The notes under the pieces were generated by a model. The model was not told where the DNA came from. It did no database searches and saw only the letters and a program-made list of their open reading frames with translations. A DNA stretch of 64,000 bases from contig CAZMYW010000009.1 in assembly GCA_964570625.1 (NCBI GenBank), positions 49,056-113,055 on the forward strand, written 5' to 3'. The DNA comes from JBFLXB01 sp964570625. GTDB taxonomy: Bacteria > Nitrospirota > Nitrospiria > 2-01-FULL-66-17. This document shows, piece by piece, positions 7,061 through 16,427 of the stretch (positions are counted from its first letter, which is position 1; every line of letters starts with the position of its first letter). Made by a program: the position numbers and the translations under genes.

Positions 7061-8845
7061 TCAGCCCAGGTCTTCCGAGGTCACGCGGAGCACCTCCTCG
7101 GTGGTGGTGATGCCCGACAGGACTTTTTGGGCGCCGTCCTCCCGGAGGGTTCTCATGCCGTGCTGGATCGCGCGGGCCTTGATGGCATTCGCATCGCTCT
7201 TGGCCAGCACCAGCGCGCGCAGCTCGTCGTCCAGCACCAGGATCTCGTAGATTCCGGTTCTCCCACGATAGCCGGTAGACAGGCACTCACCGCATCCCCC
7301 GGTGCGGAATGCGGTGACCACCGCGCCCTGGGTCGCGCGCACCCCCAATTTCGCCAATTCTTCCGACGCGGGTTGGTACGGCTGCCGACACGACGGACAT
7401 AGGACGCGCACCAGGCGCTGCGCCACGATCGCGACAATGGATGACGCCGCCAGAAACGGCTCGATCCCCATGTCCAAGAGCCTGGTCATCGCGCCCGCCG
7501 CGTCGTTGGTATGCAACGTCGAGAACACGAGATGCCCGGTCAACGAGGCGTGGATCGCGATCTCCGCGGTCTCGCCGTCGCGAATTTCTCCCACCATGAT
7601 GACGTCGGGATCCTGGCGCAGGATGGAGCGCAAGCCCGCCGCAAACGTCAGATTGATCTTGGGGTTCACCTGCATCTGGCCCACCCCATGAAGTTGGTAC
7701 TCGATCGGGTCTTCGATGGTGATGATGTTCTTGTCGGGCGCGTTGATGGTGTTGAGACCGGCGTACAGCGTGGTCGTCTTCCCGCTCCCGGTTGGCCCGG
7801 TGACCAGGACGATCCCGTGACTGAGACGGACCAGGTGCTGCAGGGTCTTGAGCCGCTCCTCATCGAGCCCGATCTGGGAGAGCTGCAATAACAGGTTCCC
7901 CTTATCCAGCAACCGGAGGACCAGCCGTTCACCGTGCGCGGTGGGAATCGCGGACACCCGGATATCCACGTCCCGTCCCGCGATCTTGATGCTGATCCTG
8001 CCGTCTTGCGGGAGACGTTTCTCCGCGATGTTCAGCCCCCCCATGATCTTGATCCGAGAGATGATGCTCGCCTGGAGCCGCTTGGGGGGGGTCAACACGT
8101 TATAGAGCACTCCGTCGATGCGATATCGAATGAGAAGATCACGCTCGAACGGCTCGATATGAATGTCGCTGGCCCGCCTGGTGGCGGCCTCGAACAGGAG
8201 CGAATTGACCAACTTGATAATGGGCGCTTCGTCGGCGGCTTCAAGCAGATCACGCGGCTCGTCTTCCAATGCCGTGGCCAGAGAATCGAGCGACTCGCCG
8301 TCGAGGTCTTCGATGACCTGCTCGGCCGAATCCCCGGCGCGTTCGTAGGCTTGGTTGATACAGGAGACGATCGCGCGTGACGGGACGATGACCGGCGCGA
8401 TCGGTTTCGTCAGCAGCAACCGGACGTCGTCGAGCGGGGCCGTCGCCAACGGCTGCGAGGTCGCCACCTGCACCGCGCCGTCGACCTCGCGGAGCGGCAA
8501 CAGCTCGTAGCGTTTGGCGAACGCGATCGGAACCTTGGCCAGCAACGCGCGGTCGAGATCCTCGGGGGAAACCTGACGCAAGAACGGCAGATGAAGCTGT
8601 TCGGCCAGCGCCTCGAGCACCGCGTCTTCCTTGACATGCCCCATACGCACGAGAATCTCGCCCAGCCGTCCACCTTTGTCCCGCTGCGCCGCGAGCGCTT
8701 CGTCCACCTGCGCGCGCGTCACGCCGAACTTGGCCACCAGGATCTCTCCGATCCGCGAGTGGCCCACGTGCTCCGACGGTCGCTTGCCCTCCACGACGCG
8801 GGGTGCGCCGCTCGGCGTTTTGACATCGGCCGGTTTCGTCGCCAT
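7061..8845 (-). CDS. gspE: Type II secretion ATPase GspE
   Basis: 594 aa from the ATG at 8845 (a GTG precedes it directly). An N-terminal MshEN/N1E-type domain is followed by a RecA-like ATPase with Walker A GPTGSGKTTT near residue 350, the Asp box IITIEDPIEY, Walker B and the His box. A tetracysteine zinc module (CPSC near residue 482, CGEC near 518) is the hallmark that separates GspE/PilB from retraction ATPases. It powers pseudopilus assembly on the cytoplasmic face, bound to GspL. Confidence 0.95.
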   Translation of the reverse strand: MATKPADVKTPSGAPRVVEGKRPSEHVGHSRIGEILVAKFGVTRAQVDEALAAQRDKGGRLGEILVRMGHVKEDAVLEALAEQLHLPFLRQVSPEDLDRALLAKVPIAFAKRYELLPLREVDGAVQVATSQPLATAPLDDVRLLLTKPIAPVIVPSRAIVSCINQAYERAGDSAEQVIEDLDGESLDSLATALEDEPRDLLEAADEAPIIKLVNSLLFEAATRRASDIHIEPFERDLLIRYRIDGVLYNVLTPPKRLQASIISRIKIMGGLNIAEKRLPQDGRISIKIAGRDVDIRVSAIPTAHGERLVLRLLDKGNLLLQLSQIGLDEERLKTLQHLVRLSHGIVLVTGPTGSGKTTTLYAGLNTINAPDKNIITIEDPIEYQLHGVGQMQVNPKINLTFAAGLRSILRQDPDVIMVGEIRDGETAEIAIHASLTGHLVFSTLHTNDAAGAMTRLLDMGIEPFLAASSIVAIVAQRLVRVLCPSCRQPYQPASEELAKLGVRATQGAVVTAFRTGGCGECLSTGYRGRTGIYEILVLDDELRALVLAKSDANAIKARAIQHGMRTLREDGAQKVLSGITTTEEVLRVTSEDLG

Positions 8846-8953
8846 CACTTGTCCATCAGCATGGTTCGAGTGTACCCGAACATTCGGCCTTCTGTGCGTG
8901 TCTGGGCGCGGACCAGACGCCCCTTCGGGCCTTCCGGCGGATCGGGCGAGCCC

Positions 8954-10486
8954 CTACGGTTTGGGTTCCGGATGATTGACGCCCCCCAGGAAGGTGCGCT
9001 GGGTCTCGCTTTTGGGGACGTCGCGGGTCTCCACCGCCCGACCCATGGTTTCGGTTTTCTCCTTGCGCAGCTTGGCCATTTCGTTGGGGCTCTTGACGAT
9101 CGTGGGCGTGAGAAAAATGAGCAGGTTGGTTTTCTCAGTTCGCTCGCTGCTGAATTTAAACAGCCACCCCAACACCGGAATATCACCCAACAGCGGGATC
9201 TTGCGTTCCCCTTTCACGACGTTGTCGCGAATCAACCCGCCGATCACGGCGGTCTGTCCGTCCTGGACCAGCACGGACGTGGTGGCCGACCGTTTGTTGG
9301 TGACGACACCCAGCGGAATTGATCCCGCGGCTTGCGACTCACCCGCAACGGCCGAAATCTCCTGGAACACATCGAGCTTGACCAGGTTGCTCTCAAGGAT
9401 CTGCGGCGTGAGGCGCAGCGTGATGCCGACGTCACGGCGCTCGATCGTGGTGATCGTGTTGCCCCCGCTGGTCTGACTCTGGCCGGTGGGAAATGGTCGA
9501 TTCTCGCCCACCACGATCTCCGCCTTTTGATTGTCGCTGGTGAGGATTTGGGGGGTAGATAAGATGTTGACGTCGTCGCGGTTCTGGAGCGCGGTGAGCA
9601 CGGCCCGGATATTGAATGCGCTGAGATTGCTGAAGTCGATCGGCGTAGTCGCCAAGGTTGCGAAGGTCGAAAAGGACGGGGGATCGACGTTCAGTCCGCC
9701 CACCGCAGTAAGGTTTTGTGACGGCGTCTGGACGCCGAAGAGCGCTGTGATGTCGTTACCGAACTGCTTGAGACCCTCGACGGATGCCTCCATGATCACG
9801 GTCTCCACGTAGACTTGGCGCCGCGCCGTGTCGAGTTTGCGGATCACGTCCTTCACCAGCCCGAGATCGCGCGCCGTCGCGGTGATGATGAGCGCGTTGG
9901 TCGGCTTGTCCGCGAGCACCTGGACCGTGCCTTCAAAATCGCCGGGCTGCGTTCCGCGACGCGCCTGGCCCGCCTGGGCGGGACGGGTCACTACCACGTT
10001 GAGCACCTTGACCAGGTCTTCGGCGTTCGCGTTGGCCAGCGGATACACTTCGATCACTCGATCCGGCGGCACCTCGGTCACGGGCAGGATCTGAATCACT
10101 TCGCCCGCCGGCACCGCCGTGAACCCTTTGAGCTCCAACACCGAAAGAAACACCCGGTAGGCGTCATCGATGGAGAGTTTAGAGGGGGAAAAGATCGTGA
10201 CCTTCCCCTTGACCTTTTCGTCGATCATGAAGTTTTTCTGCGTCAGTTCGGAGAAAAACTTCACCAACACGGGCAGGTCGACATCTTTAAAATCGAGCGA
10301 AATCTTGGGAGCGCTGGTCCGAACAGGCGTGGCCACAGCGGGCGGCGCGCCCGCCTCCTGAGCAAACCCTGTATGCGCCAGAAACACCACCGCCGCAACA
10401 GCGGCCCATCGACCGTAACGGATTCGGTGGCTGCGATGGGGTGGGGGGAGGAACCGACCGAGGCGAAGGGTGTTCCGCCTCGTCAT
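8954..10486 (-). CDS. gspD: Type II secretion outer-membrane secretin GspD (short form)
   Basis: 510 aa, shorter than the usual 650 or so. An N-terminal signal peptide (RWAAVAAVVFLAHTGFAQ) is followed by an N0 domain (KISLDFKDVDLPVL), one NolW-like N1 domain, and then the secretin domain, ending with GDIPVLGWLFK and LLIFLTPTIV. The second and third N1-like domains of classical GspD appear absent, so the periplasmic vestibule would be short. The protein forms the outer-membrane export channel. It lies 93 nt after gspC and 108 nt before gspE. Confidence 0.93.
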   Translation of the reverse strand: MTRRNTLRLGRFLPPPHRSHRIRYGRWAAVAAVVFLAHTGFAQEAGAPPAVATPVRTSAPKISLDFKDVDLPVLVKFFSELTQKNFMIDEKVKGKVTIFSPSKLSIDDAYRVFLSVLELKGFTAVPAGEVIQILPVTEVPPDRVIEVYPLANANAEDLVKVLNVVVTRPAQAGQARRGTQPGDFEGTVQVLADKPTNALIITATARDLGLVKDVIRKLDTARRQVYVETVIMEASVEGLKQFGNDITALFGVQTPSQNLTAVGGLNVDPPSFSTFATLATTPIDFSNLSAFNIRAVLTALQNRDDVNILSTPQILTSDNQKAEIVVGENRPFPTGQSQTSGGNTITTIERRDVGITLRLTPQILESNLVKLDVFQEISAVAGESQAAGSIPLGVVTNKRSATTSVLVQDGQTAVIGGLIRDNVVKGERKIPLLGDIPVLGWLFKFSSERTEKTNLLIFLTPTIVKSPNEMAKLRKEKTETMGRAVETRDVPKSETQRTFLGGVNHPEPKP

Positions 10487-10579
10487 GCGGTGCGCCGAGA
10501 CACCCGCCCCGGGGAAAGCCGGCGGCGGAGGGGTCTGGCCGCGCGGCCGCTCTCGGCTCCGTCCAATGGCGTCGTGGGC

Positions 10580-11476
10580 TCAGCGGATCTCATAGGAATA
10601 ACTTTCGCGCCGGTTGTTGCGGACGAAGTCCAGTGCGATCTGGGTTTCGTCCTTGAGTTGCTGGAAGACCCGCATGAAATTCTCGGGGTCTTTGACCTCC
10701 ACCCCGTTGATCTGTTGCAATACGTCGCCGTTCTGCAAGCCGATCTTCGCGTACAGGCTGTCCGGCGCAATCGAGAAAATCTTGAACCCATCCGGCTTGC
10801 CGTCGGTGAAGTTCGGAATCACGCGGGCTTTGGTCAGGAGTTGGGACAGGTTACTCAGCGCGGCCGTCACTTCCTGTTTGTCCAGCACCCACCGGTTGGG
10901 CTGCACTTGCCGGATCCCCGCCGCCGATGCGGCTGCAGGGTCCGTCGCGCGCGGGGCCGGGCCGGGAGGAGACACGTCCTGAGTGCCGTCGCTGTAGATC
11001 ACCAAAATCTGTTCCCGTGTCCCGAGTTGCAGCACGACTTGGTTGCGTTCGACCTTGGCGAGGATCGCGCCGTCCCGAACGATCTCTTTGAGGCGGTAGA
11101 CCTGTTGCTCGCGCGTCCCGCGGTCCTCTAAAATCGCGAACGACGAAGTTCCCAGACCTTCAACCGTCCCGACCAGGGTCAGCGGCAACTCCAGCGGCGT
11201 CGCTGGGGCCGACGTCAGAAACTCCGGCTGGAGAATCTCTTGGCCCCGCTCGGTCGGATGAAACAGATCGCCCTGGAGAATCCGTTGGTAAGCCGATCGA
11301 TCGACATCCGCCGGATTGCGACCCGCGACGGATATCGGCGGGCGATCATCGGGGCGAATCGAAGCTTCCAGGTTGCGCGCGATGAGCAGGTTGGCCGCAT
11401 CGGCGAGGAAATAGGCTCCCGTGGTGAGCAACGCCACGTGGAGCGTCCCAAACAGCCCCTTATGCCACCACGCCAT
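10580..11476 (-). CDS. gspC: Type II secretion protein GspC with PDZ domain
   Basis: 298 aa from the ATG at 11476, chosen because GAGGGGGC lies 9-16 nt upstream; a TTG three codons earlier is weaker. One N-terminal membrane segment is followed by a homology-region domain (residues about 80-150) and a C-terminal PDZ domain with LYAKIGLQNGDVLQQINGVE. GspC bridges the inner-membrane platform to GspD in the periplasm. It is the first gene of the operon, with a good promoter upstream. Confidence 0.9.
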   Translation of the reverse strand: MAWWHKGLFGTLHVALLTTGAYFLADAANLLIARNLEASIRPDDRPPISVAGRNPADVDRSAYQRILQGDLFHPTERGQEILQPEFLTSAPATPLELPLTLVGTVEGLGTSSFAILEDRGTREQQVYRLKEIVRDGAILAKVERNQVVLQLGTREQILVIYSDGTQDVSPPGPAPRATDPAAASAAGIRQVQPNRWVLDKQEVTAALSNLSQLLTKARVIPNFTDGKPDGFKIFSIAPDSLYAKIGLQNGDVLQQINGVEVKDPENFMRVFQQLKDETQIALDFVRNNRRESYSYEIR

Positions 11477-11565
11477 GATTCTCAAGCCCCCTCAGAGGGA
11501 CCATTATAGGGCACCGACTCATCCCGAAGTCGACCCCTCCCGCTCGCTTTTCCAGGTAACGCAGA

Positions 11566-11595
11566 ATTATCCGAGAACATTGGCGAATTTGTCAA
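11566..11595 (-). promoter_or_regulatory. Probable sigma-70 promoter for the gsp operon
   Basis: On the minus strand TTGACA (11590-11595) and GATAAT (11566-11571) are separated by 18 nt. A second -10-like TATAAT at 11503-11508 lacks a clear -35. Both lie between the rhomboid stop and the gspC start. Confidence 0.6.
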
Positions 11596-11603
11596 GAAAA
11601 CCG

Positions 11604-12284
11604 CTACTCAAACGCCCGATCGCGCCTTGGTCGACGCCGCACGAACAGGTGGATGAGCGCCATGCCCGCCAGAAATCCTCCCACGTGGGCAAACCAGGCG
11701 ACCCCGCCTCCGTCCTGCCCCAGACTCAAGGTGCCGTTGAAGAACTGGAGAACGATCCAGAACCCCAACACCCACGCCGCGGGGATGTAGTCCATCCGCG
11801 TAAAGATGCCGAACGGAATCAGCGTCAGGACCCGCGCGTGGGGAAACAGGAGCAGGTAGGCGCCCAACACTCCGGATATCGCCCCGCTGGCCCCAATCAT
11901 GGGCACCAGCGAGTCGGGAGCCGTGATGGCGTGTGCGTAGGCGGCAGCCACTCCGCACAGCAGGTAAAAGACGATGAACCGGCCGTGGCCCATGACATCT
12001 TCGATGTTGTTGCCGAAGATCCACAGGTACAACATGTTTCCGCCGATGTGCATGATCCCCCCGTGGAGGAACATCGACGTGAACAACGTGAGCGTGGCGG
12101 GAACCGGTGAACCTGACTCACCTCCGAACAGCGCGCTCGGCACCGCGCCGAAGACGCCGACAAACGCGTCCCCCTGTCGCCCGAGCGACAGTTGATAGAT
12201 AAACGCGAACACGTTGACCGCAATCACCCCCACCGTGACCACGGGCGTGATCGTCGTGGGATTATCGTCACGGATGGGAATCAT
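11604..12284 (-). CDS. Rhomboid family intramembrane serine protease
   Basis: 226 aa with six or so membrane segments. The catalytic Ser sits in GASGAISGVLGAYL and the His partner in AWFAHVGGFLAG, as in rhomboid proteases. The conserved HxxxNM-type motif is also present (HGGIMHIGGNMLYLW). Substrates cannot be predicted. The gene follows gpmI by 42 nt on the same strand and may be cotranscribed with it, ending just before the gsp promoter. Confidence 0.92.
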   Translation of the reverse strand: MIPIRDDNPTTITPVVTVGVIAVNVFAFIYQLSLGRQGDAFVGVFGAVPSALFGGESGSPVPATLTLFTSMFLHGGIMHIGGNMLYLWIFGNNIEDVMGHGRFIVFYLLCGVAAAYAHAITAPDSLVPMIGASGAISGVLGAYLLLFPHARVLTLIPFGIFTRMDYIPAAWVLGFWIVLQFFNGTLSLGQDGGGVAWFAHVGGFLAGMALIHLFVRRRPRRDRAFE

Positions 12285-12326
12285 CGGAGTGGTCGCGTGG
12301 GGCTCAGTACACCCACCGGTCGTCCG

Positions 12327-13913
12327 CTACGCGCGGCGAAAATCGACCAGTGACCGGCCGGTCATTTCGGCGGGTTGGGGAATACCCATCAGCGCCAGCA
12401 GCGTGGGCGCCACGTCCGCAAAGATCCCGCGGGGCCTCACCTGAGGTCGACTCGCCGCACGCACACTCAATCGCGAATCGATCAGAATGCAGGGCACGGG
12501 GTTGGTGGTGTGCGCGGTATGCGGCCCCCCCGCCTCATCGAACATTTGTTCCAGGTTGCCGTGGTCAGCCGTGAGGACCACGGCCCCGCCTTGGGCCAGC
12601 ACCGCGGTGACGACCCGCTCCAGGCAGGTATCGATCACCCGAACCGCTTCGATCGCGGCGTCCAGCTTGCCGGTGTGGCCGATCATATCCGGATTGGCGT
12701 AGTTAATGAGAATGAAATCGTACGCGCGGGAGGCCACGTTGGCGACGACCGTGTCCGTGACCTCGGCCGCCGACATCGCGGGCCGCTGGTCATAGGTCGC
12801 CACGTCCCGCGGCGACGGAATCAGCACCCGGTCTTCGCCCGGAGCGACGGTCTCCACCCCGCCGTTGAAAAAGTACGTCACATGCGCGTACTTCTCGGTT
12901 TCCGCGATCCGCAGTTGTTTCAGCCCCAGATCACTGAGGACATCCCCCAGAATGCGCGTCAGGCGCACCGGCTCGTAGGCGGCCGGGACAGCCAGTCGGT
13001 CATCGTACCGCGTCAGCCCCGCGAACTCGGCAAACCGCACCCGGTCGGTGCGGGTGAATCCGTCAAAATCTTCGGAGGTCAACGCCGCCGTCAATTGCCT
13101 GGCGCGATCGGCCCGAAAATTGAAAAAGATCGCGCTGTCCCCGTCCCGCATCGCAGCGACCGGGCGACCGTTGTCCATCAAGACGATCGGCACCACGAAT
13201 TCGTCCATGACGCCCTGCTGGTAACTCTGTTCAACCGCGCCTACCACTTCCTTGGCTTCGACCCCTTGCCCGGCCACGACGGCGTCATAGGCCTTCTTCA
13301 CTCGATCCCACCGCTTGTCCCGATCCATCGCATAGTAGCGGCCGGACACGGTCGCCAGGCGGCCCACACCTTCCGCGAGCAGCCGCGCCTCCAGCGCTCG
13401 GAGGTAGTGCAGGCCGCTCTGCGGCGGCGTGTCGCGTCCGTCGAGAAACGCGTGCACCGCAACGCGGCGCGCGCCGCGTTGTTTGGCCATGGCGAGTAAC
13501 GTGAATAGGTGGTCGATGTGACTGTGGACGCCGCCGTCCGACAGCAGCCCCACCAGGTGGAGCGTGGCGCCCGGAGCCACTGCCGCGTCCACGGCCCGGC
13601 ACAATACGGGATTGGCGGCGAACGACCCATCGGCGACGCTGCGATTGATCCGGGTGAAATCCTGGTACACCACGCGGCCCGCTCCCAAATTGAGGTGGCC
13701 GACTTCGGAATTGCCCATCTGTTCGTCGGGAAGGCCGACCGATTCGCCGGAGGCCGTCAACTCGAGCGAGGCGTAGTCGCGCAGCAAGCCATGATAAAAT
13801 GGGGCGCCGGCCAACGCGATGGCGTTCCCTTCACGTTCCCGCCGAATCCCCCATCCGTCCAGCACGATCAGGACCACGGGGCGCGGCCGCTGGAAAACCG
13901 TCGGCGCTACCAC
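12327..13913 (-). CDS. gpmI: 2,3-bisphosphoglycerate-independent phosphoglycerate mutase
   Basis: 528 aa from a GTG at 13913 that overlaps the upstream stop by 7 nt. Motifs of the alkaline-phosphatase-like family are present: VVLIVLDGWG at the N-terminus, MGNSEVGHLNLGAG with the catalytic Ser, and TADHGNLEQM near the C-terminus. It interconverts 3- and 2-phosphoglycerate in glycolysis and gluconeogenesis, with Mn as the usual metal. A longer reading frame exists, but its extra N-terminus lies inside the preceding gene. Confidence 0.95.
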   Translation of the reverse strand: MVAPTVFQRPRPVVLIVLDGWGIRREREGNAIALAGAPFYHGLLRDYASLELTASGESVGLPDEQMGNSEVGHLNLGAGRVVYQDFTRINRSVADGSFAANPVLCRAVDAAVAPGATLHLVGLLSDGGVHSHIDHLFTLLAMAKQRGARRVAVHAFLDGRDTPPQSGLHYLRALEARLLAEGVGRLATVSGRYYAMDRDKRWDRVKKAYDAVVAGQGVEAKEVVGAVEQSYQQGVMDEFVVPIVLMDNGRPVAAMRDGDSAIFFNFRADRARQLTAALTSEDFDGFTRTDRVRFAEFAGLTRYDDRLAVPAAYEPVRLTRILGDVLSDLGLKQLRIAETEKYAHVTYFFNGGVETVAPGEDRVLIPSPRDVATYDQRPAMSAAEVTDTVVANVASRAYDFILINYANPDMIGHTGKLDAAIEAVRVIDTCLERVVTAVLAQGGAVVLTADHGNLEQMFDEAGGPHTAHTTNPVPCILIDSRLSVRAASRPQVRPRGIFADVAPTLLALMGIPQPAEMTGRSLVDFRRA

Positions 13914-15250
13914 GGCACGACGCGGGGGACCGCCCCATCGGTCAGCTGCTTGACGACGATGGGCGAGGCGGACAACGTGTTCCACGCCTTGCAGCGCGGA
14001 CACCGGCCCGAGTACCGTGGGGAGTGGTAGTCGCAGGCCGGGCAGTAATAGGGCACGATCACGCGTTTCTTCAACCCCAGCGCGCGCTTGAACTCTTCGA
14101 TCGCGAGCGCCTCGTTCCCCTGACGTTGCGCCAAGTTTCCAAGCAACCGGTGCAAATCGGGAAAGTGCTCGTCGCTGGCGTCGATCTCCGCGAGGATCTC
14201 CTGGGCTTCGTCGAGCATCTCGAGCCGATAATAGGCCTTGCCGAGGTAAAACCGCAGCGCGTGGTTCTCGGGGGTTTTGCGGACCGCCTCGTGGTACAAG
14301 CGAAGGATCTGCTCCGGCTCGCCCAAGTCGATGTAGAGGTCTTCCAGTCGGTGCAAGAGGATGAGTTCACCGACGGCCGCATACGCTTTTTCGTACAGCG
14401 ATGCCGCGTCGTGAGGGCGCCCTTCCTGGAGGATCAACTCGCCCCACCCGACGTAGGCGGGGACAAATTGTTTGTCCAGCTTGACCACGCCGCGAAACCC
14501 GCGCCGCGCGCGATCGCGGTCGCCCTTGGCCATCCACATCCGCGCCAACTCGTATTTGATTCCGCAGAACATCCGTCGTGCCGCGTCGAGTTCGGCCGGC
14601 GCACGGGCCGCCTTGAAGATGCGTTCCTGCAAGCCATGTGCGTCCTCCCACCGCTCGACGCGCACGTACGCGTCCCGCAGGCGGGCCAGCACCATCGGGT
14701 TGGTCTCATCGGTCTTGAGCAGATCCCGATACAACTGCACCGCTTCGTCTCGTCGCTCCGCGTCCTCCAGATCTTTGCCCAATGCGAGCGCGACTTCCAA
14801 ATTCTGATCGTCGGCGGCGCGCGCTCGCCGGTGCAGCCGAATCGCGTCCGCCGACTCTCCATTTTGCTGCTTGATGGTGCCCAGCGCCAACAACGCCGGC
14901 ACATAGTGGGGATTGATGTCCAGCAAACGGCTCAAATGGGATACGGCCTCTTTGGTCCTGCCGGAAAACAACGCTCGGTGCGCGATCGCCAACTGCTCCT
15001 GCACTTTGCCTGCCGCCTCCCGCTGACGCCCCAGACGCCAGTTGGCCCACCATCGTCGCATCTCGCGCATGCCCTGCGCCGACAACACGAGGGCGCCGCC
15101 GAACGCAATCGCGCCCAGCATCAAGACCGCCAATCTGATCTCGGTCTGACGGGTCTGGGTCAACCTGAAGGCAACGGGATCGGGATTGAGGTGCATCAGA
15201 TACGCCAGCGCACCCAGGAGCAGGATCACGATCGTTACGAAGAAGCGCAC
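13907..15250 (-). CDS. lapB: Fused LapA-LapB type LPS-assembly protein (DUF1049, TPR, rubredoxin-like)
   Basis: 447 aa from a GTG at 15250, 8 nt after the rsfS stop. Residues 1-60 look like LapA/DUF1049: a membrane helix (RFFVTIVILLLGALAYLM), the NPDPV motif, and a second helix. Tetratricopeptide repeats then run to about residue 400, and a C-terminal rubredoxin-like zinc module has CPAC and CPRC. In enterobacteria LapA and LapB are adjacent separate proteins that regulate LpxC turnover and LPS supply. Here they appear joined in one chain. Function is inferred from architecture. Confidence 0.78.
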   Translation of the reverse strand: MRFFVTIVILLLGALAYLMHLNPDPVAFRLTQTRQTEIRLAVLMLGAIAFGGALVLSAQGMREMRRWWANWRLGRQREAAGKVQEQLAIAHRALFSGRTKEAVSHLSRLLDINPHYVPALLALGTIKQQNGESADAIRLHRRARAADDQNLEVALALGKDLEDAERRDEAVQLYRDLLKTDETNPMVLARLRDAYVRVERWEDAHGLQERIFKAARAPAELDAARRMFCGIKYELARMWMAKGDRDRARRGFRGVVKLDKQFVPAYVGWGELILQEGRPHDAASLYEKAYAAVGELILLHRLEDLYIDLGEPEQILRLYHEAVRKTPENHALRFYLGKAYYRLEMLDEAQEILAEIDASDEHFPDLHRLLGNLAQRQGNEALAIEEFKRALGLKKRVIVPYYCPACDYHSPRYSGRCPRCKAWNTLSASPIVVKQLTDGAVPRVVPW

Positions 15251-15258
15251 GGTGGTCT

Positions 15259-15660
15259 CTACACGTGGTCGGCGGGAGGAGCCTTCCGGTTTCGATCTCG
15301 ATACGAGGATGCGCGCGACCGACGGATTTCCCCGGGCACTGAGGGAAGATCCACGAGGCGGGCATCCGCCCACAGGCGCTCGATTCGGTAGAACTCGCGC
15401 GCCTCATGGTGAAATACGTGAACCACTACGTCGCCGTAGTCCAGGAGCACCCAGCGCCCGTGTTCGACGCCTTCGCTGTGCAGCAAGCGCACACCCTCGG
15501 CTGCCAACGCCTCGTCCACGGCTTCGGCAATGGCTTTCACCTGACGGACCGACTCACCCGAGCCAACAACCAGGTAACCTGCCACGGCGGTGAGCGCGGC
15601 GACATCCATCACCAGCACGTCGTCCGCCAGTTTGTCGTGGAGGACCGTGCCGGCCAACAA
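15259..15660 (-). CDS. rsfS: Ribosome silencing factor RsfS
   Basis: At least 133 aa. The core has DVLVMDV, a glycine-rich helix entry VGSGESVRQVKAIAEAV and GRWVLLDYGDVVVHVF, all typical of RsfS, which binds ribosomal protein L14 and blocks subunit joining. The start is uncertain: TTG at 15660 is used, but the frame is open to the nadD stop and GAGGAG lies just upstream of a CTG at about 15681, which could be the true start and adds TDKATA-like residues typical of the family. It follows nadD. Confidence 0.88.
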   Translation of the reverse strand: MLAGTVLHDKLADDVLVMDVAALTAVAGYLVVGSGESVRQVKAIAEAVDEALAAEGVRLLHSEGVEHGRWVLLDYGDVVVHVFHHEAREFYRIERLWADARLVDLPSVPGEIRRSRASSYRDRNRKAPPADHV

Positions 15661-15720
15661 TGCCGTGGCTTTATCGGTCAGAGTCGTGCGGGCTCCTCGC
15701 GAACTCGATGACGAGAGGGT

Positions 15721-16425
15721 TCACCCCTCGTCACGAACCCCATACAAGTGCTGTTTCAGTATATAAGACTGCACCGGGGCGGGCAAGACCTTTTTCTCCA
15801 AACAACCGGCGGCCAGATCGCGGCGGACCTGAGTCGACGAAACGTCACACGGGGCGGTCCTGACCAGGCACACCGGAAGCTCAGGGCCCAAATCGAGACT
15901 CACCTCCCCGGCCAGGGCGTCAAGGCGTTCCAGCGTCTCGCGGGGCGTGTCACCCAACCAGGGGAGACCCACGAACGCGGCAAACGGGGTTCCTGCACGG
16001 GCGATCACCGCGAGGCGACAAACCGCCAACAGTCGGTGGGGGTCACGCCAAGAGGACAACTGTCGAAACATGTCGCCCCCCAACAGAAAATACAGCTCGG
16101 CGTCCGGATATCGTCGGCGAAATGCCTCCATCGTATCGGCTGAATAGGAGGGACCGGGCCGGGTGAGCTCCAGGTCATCCACCTCGAACCCGGGCCATTC
16201 CGCGACCGCGAGCCTGGTCATTTCCAGCCGGTGGACCGCCGGCGCGAGGTCCGCGCTCTTGTGCGGCGGCTCGGCCGCCGGCACGAAGATCACCCGTTCC
16301 AATCCCACCAGTTCGCGCACGCGTGCAGCCACCCGGAGATGGCACGTGTGGATGGGATTAAACGTTCCTCCGAACACCCCGATTTTCTTCGGCGGAGGGT
16401 CGGAGGTAGATCGGCGAGTGGACAC
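15721..16425 (-). CDS. nadD: Nicotinate-nucleotide adenylyltransferase
   Basis: 234 aa, GTG start 2 nt after the proA stop. It has the nucleotidyltransferase opening GVFGGTFNPIHTCHL and a late VSSTQVRRDL motif matching the family ISST/R region. It adenylylates nicotinate mononucleotide in NAD synthesis. The usual HxGH signature reads HTCH here, a Gly-to-Cys change; both catalytic His are kept. It neighbours rsfS as in many bacteria. Confidence 0.93.
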   Translation of the reverse strand: MSTRRSTSDPPPKKIGVFGGTFNPIHTCHLRVAARVRELVGLERVIFVPAAEPPHKSADLAPAVHRLEMTRLAVAEWPGFEVDDLELTRPGPSYSADTMEAFRRRYPDAELYFLLGGDMFRQLSSWRDPHRLLAVCRLAVIARAGTPFAAFVGLPWLGDTPRETLERLDALAGEVSLDLGPELPVCLVRTAPCDVSSTQVRRDLAAGCLEKKVLPAPVQSYILKQHLYGVRDEG

Positions 16426-16427
16426 GC

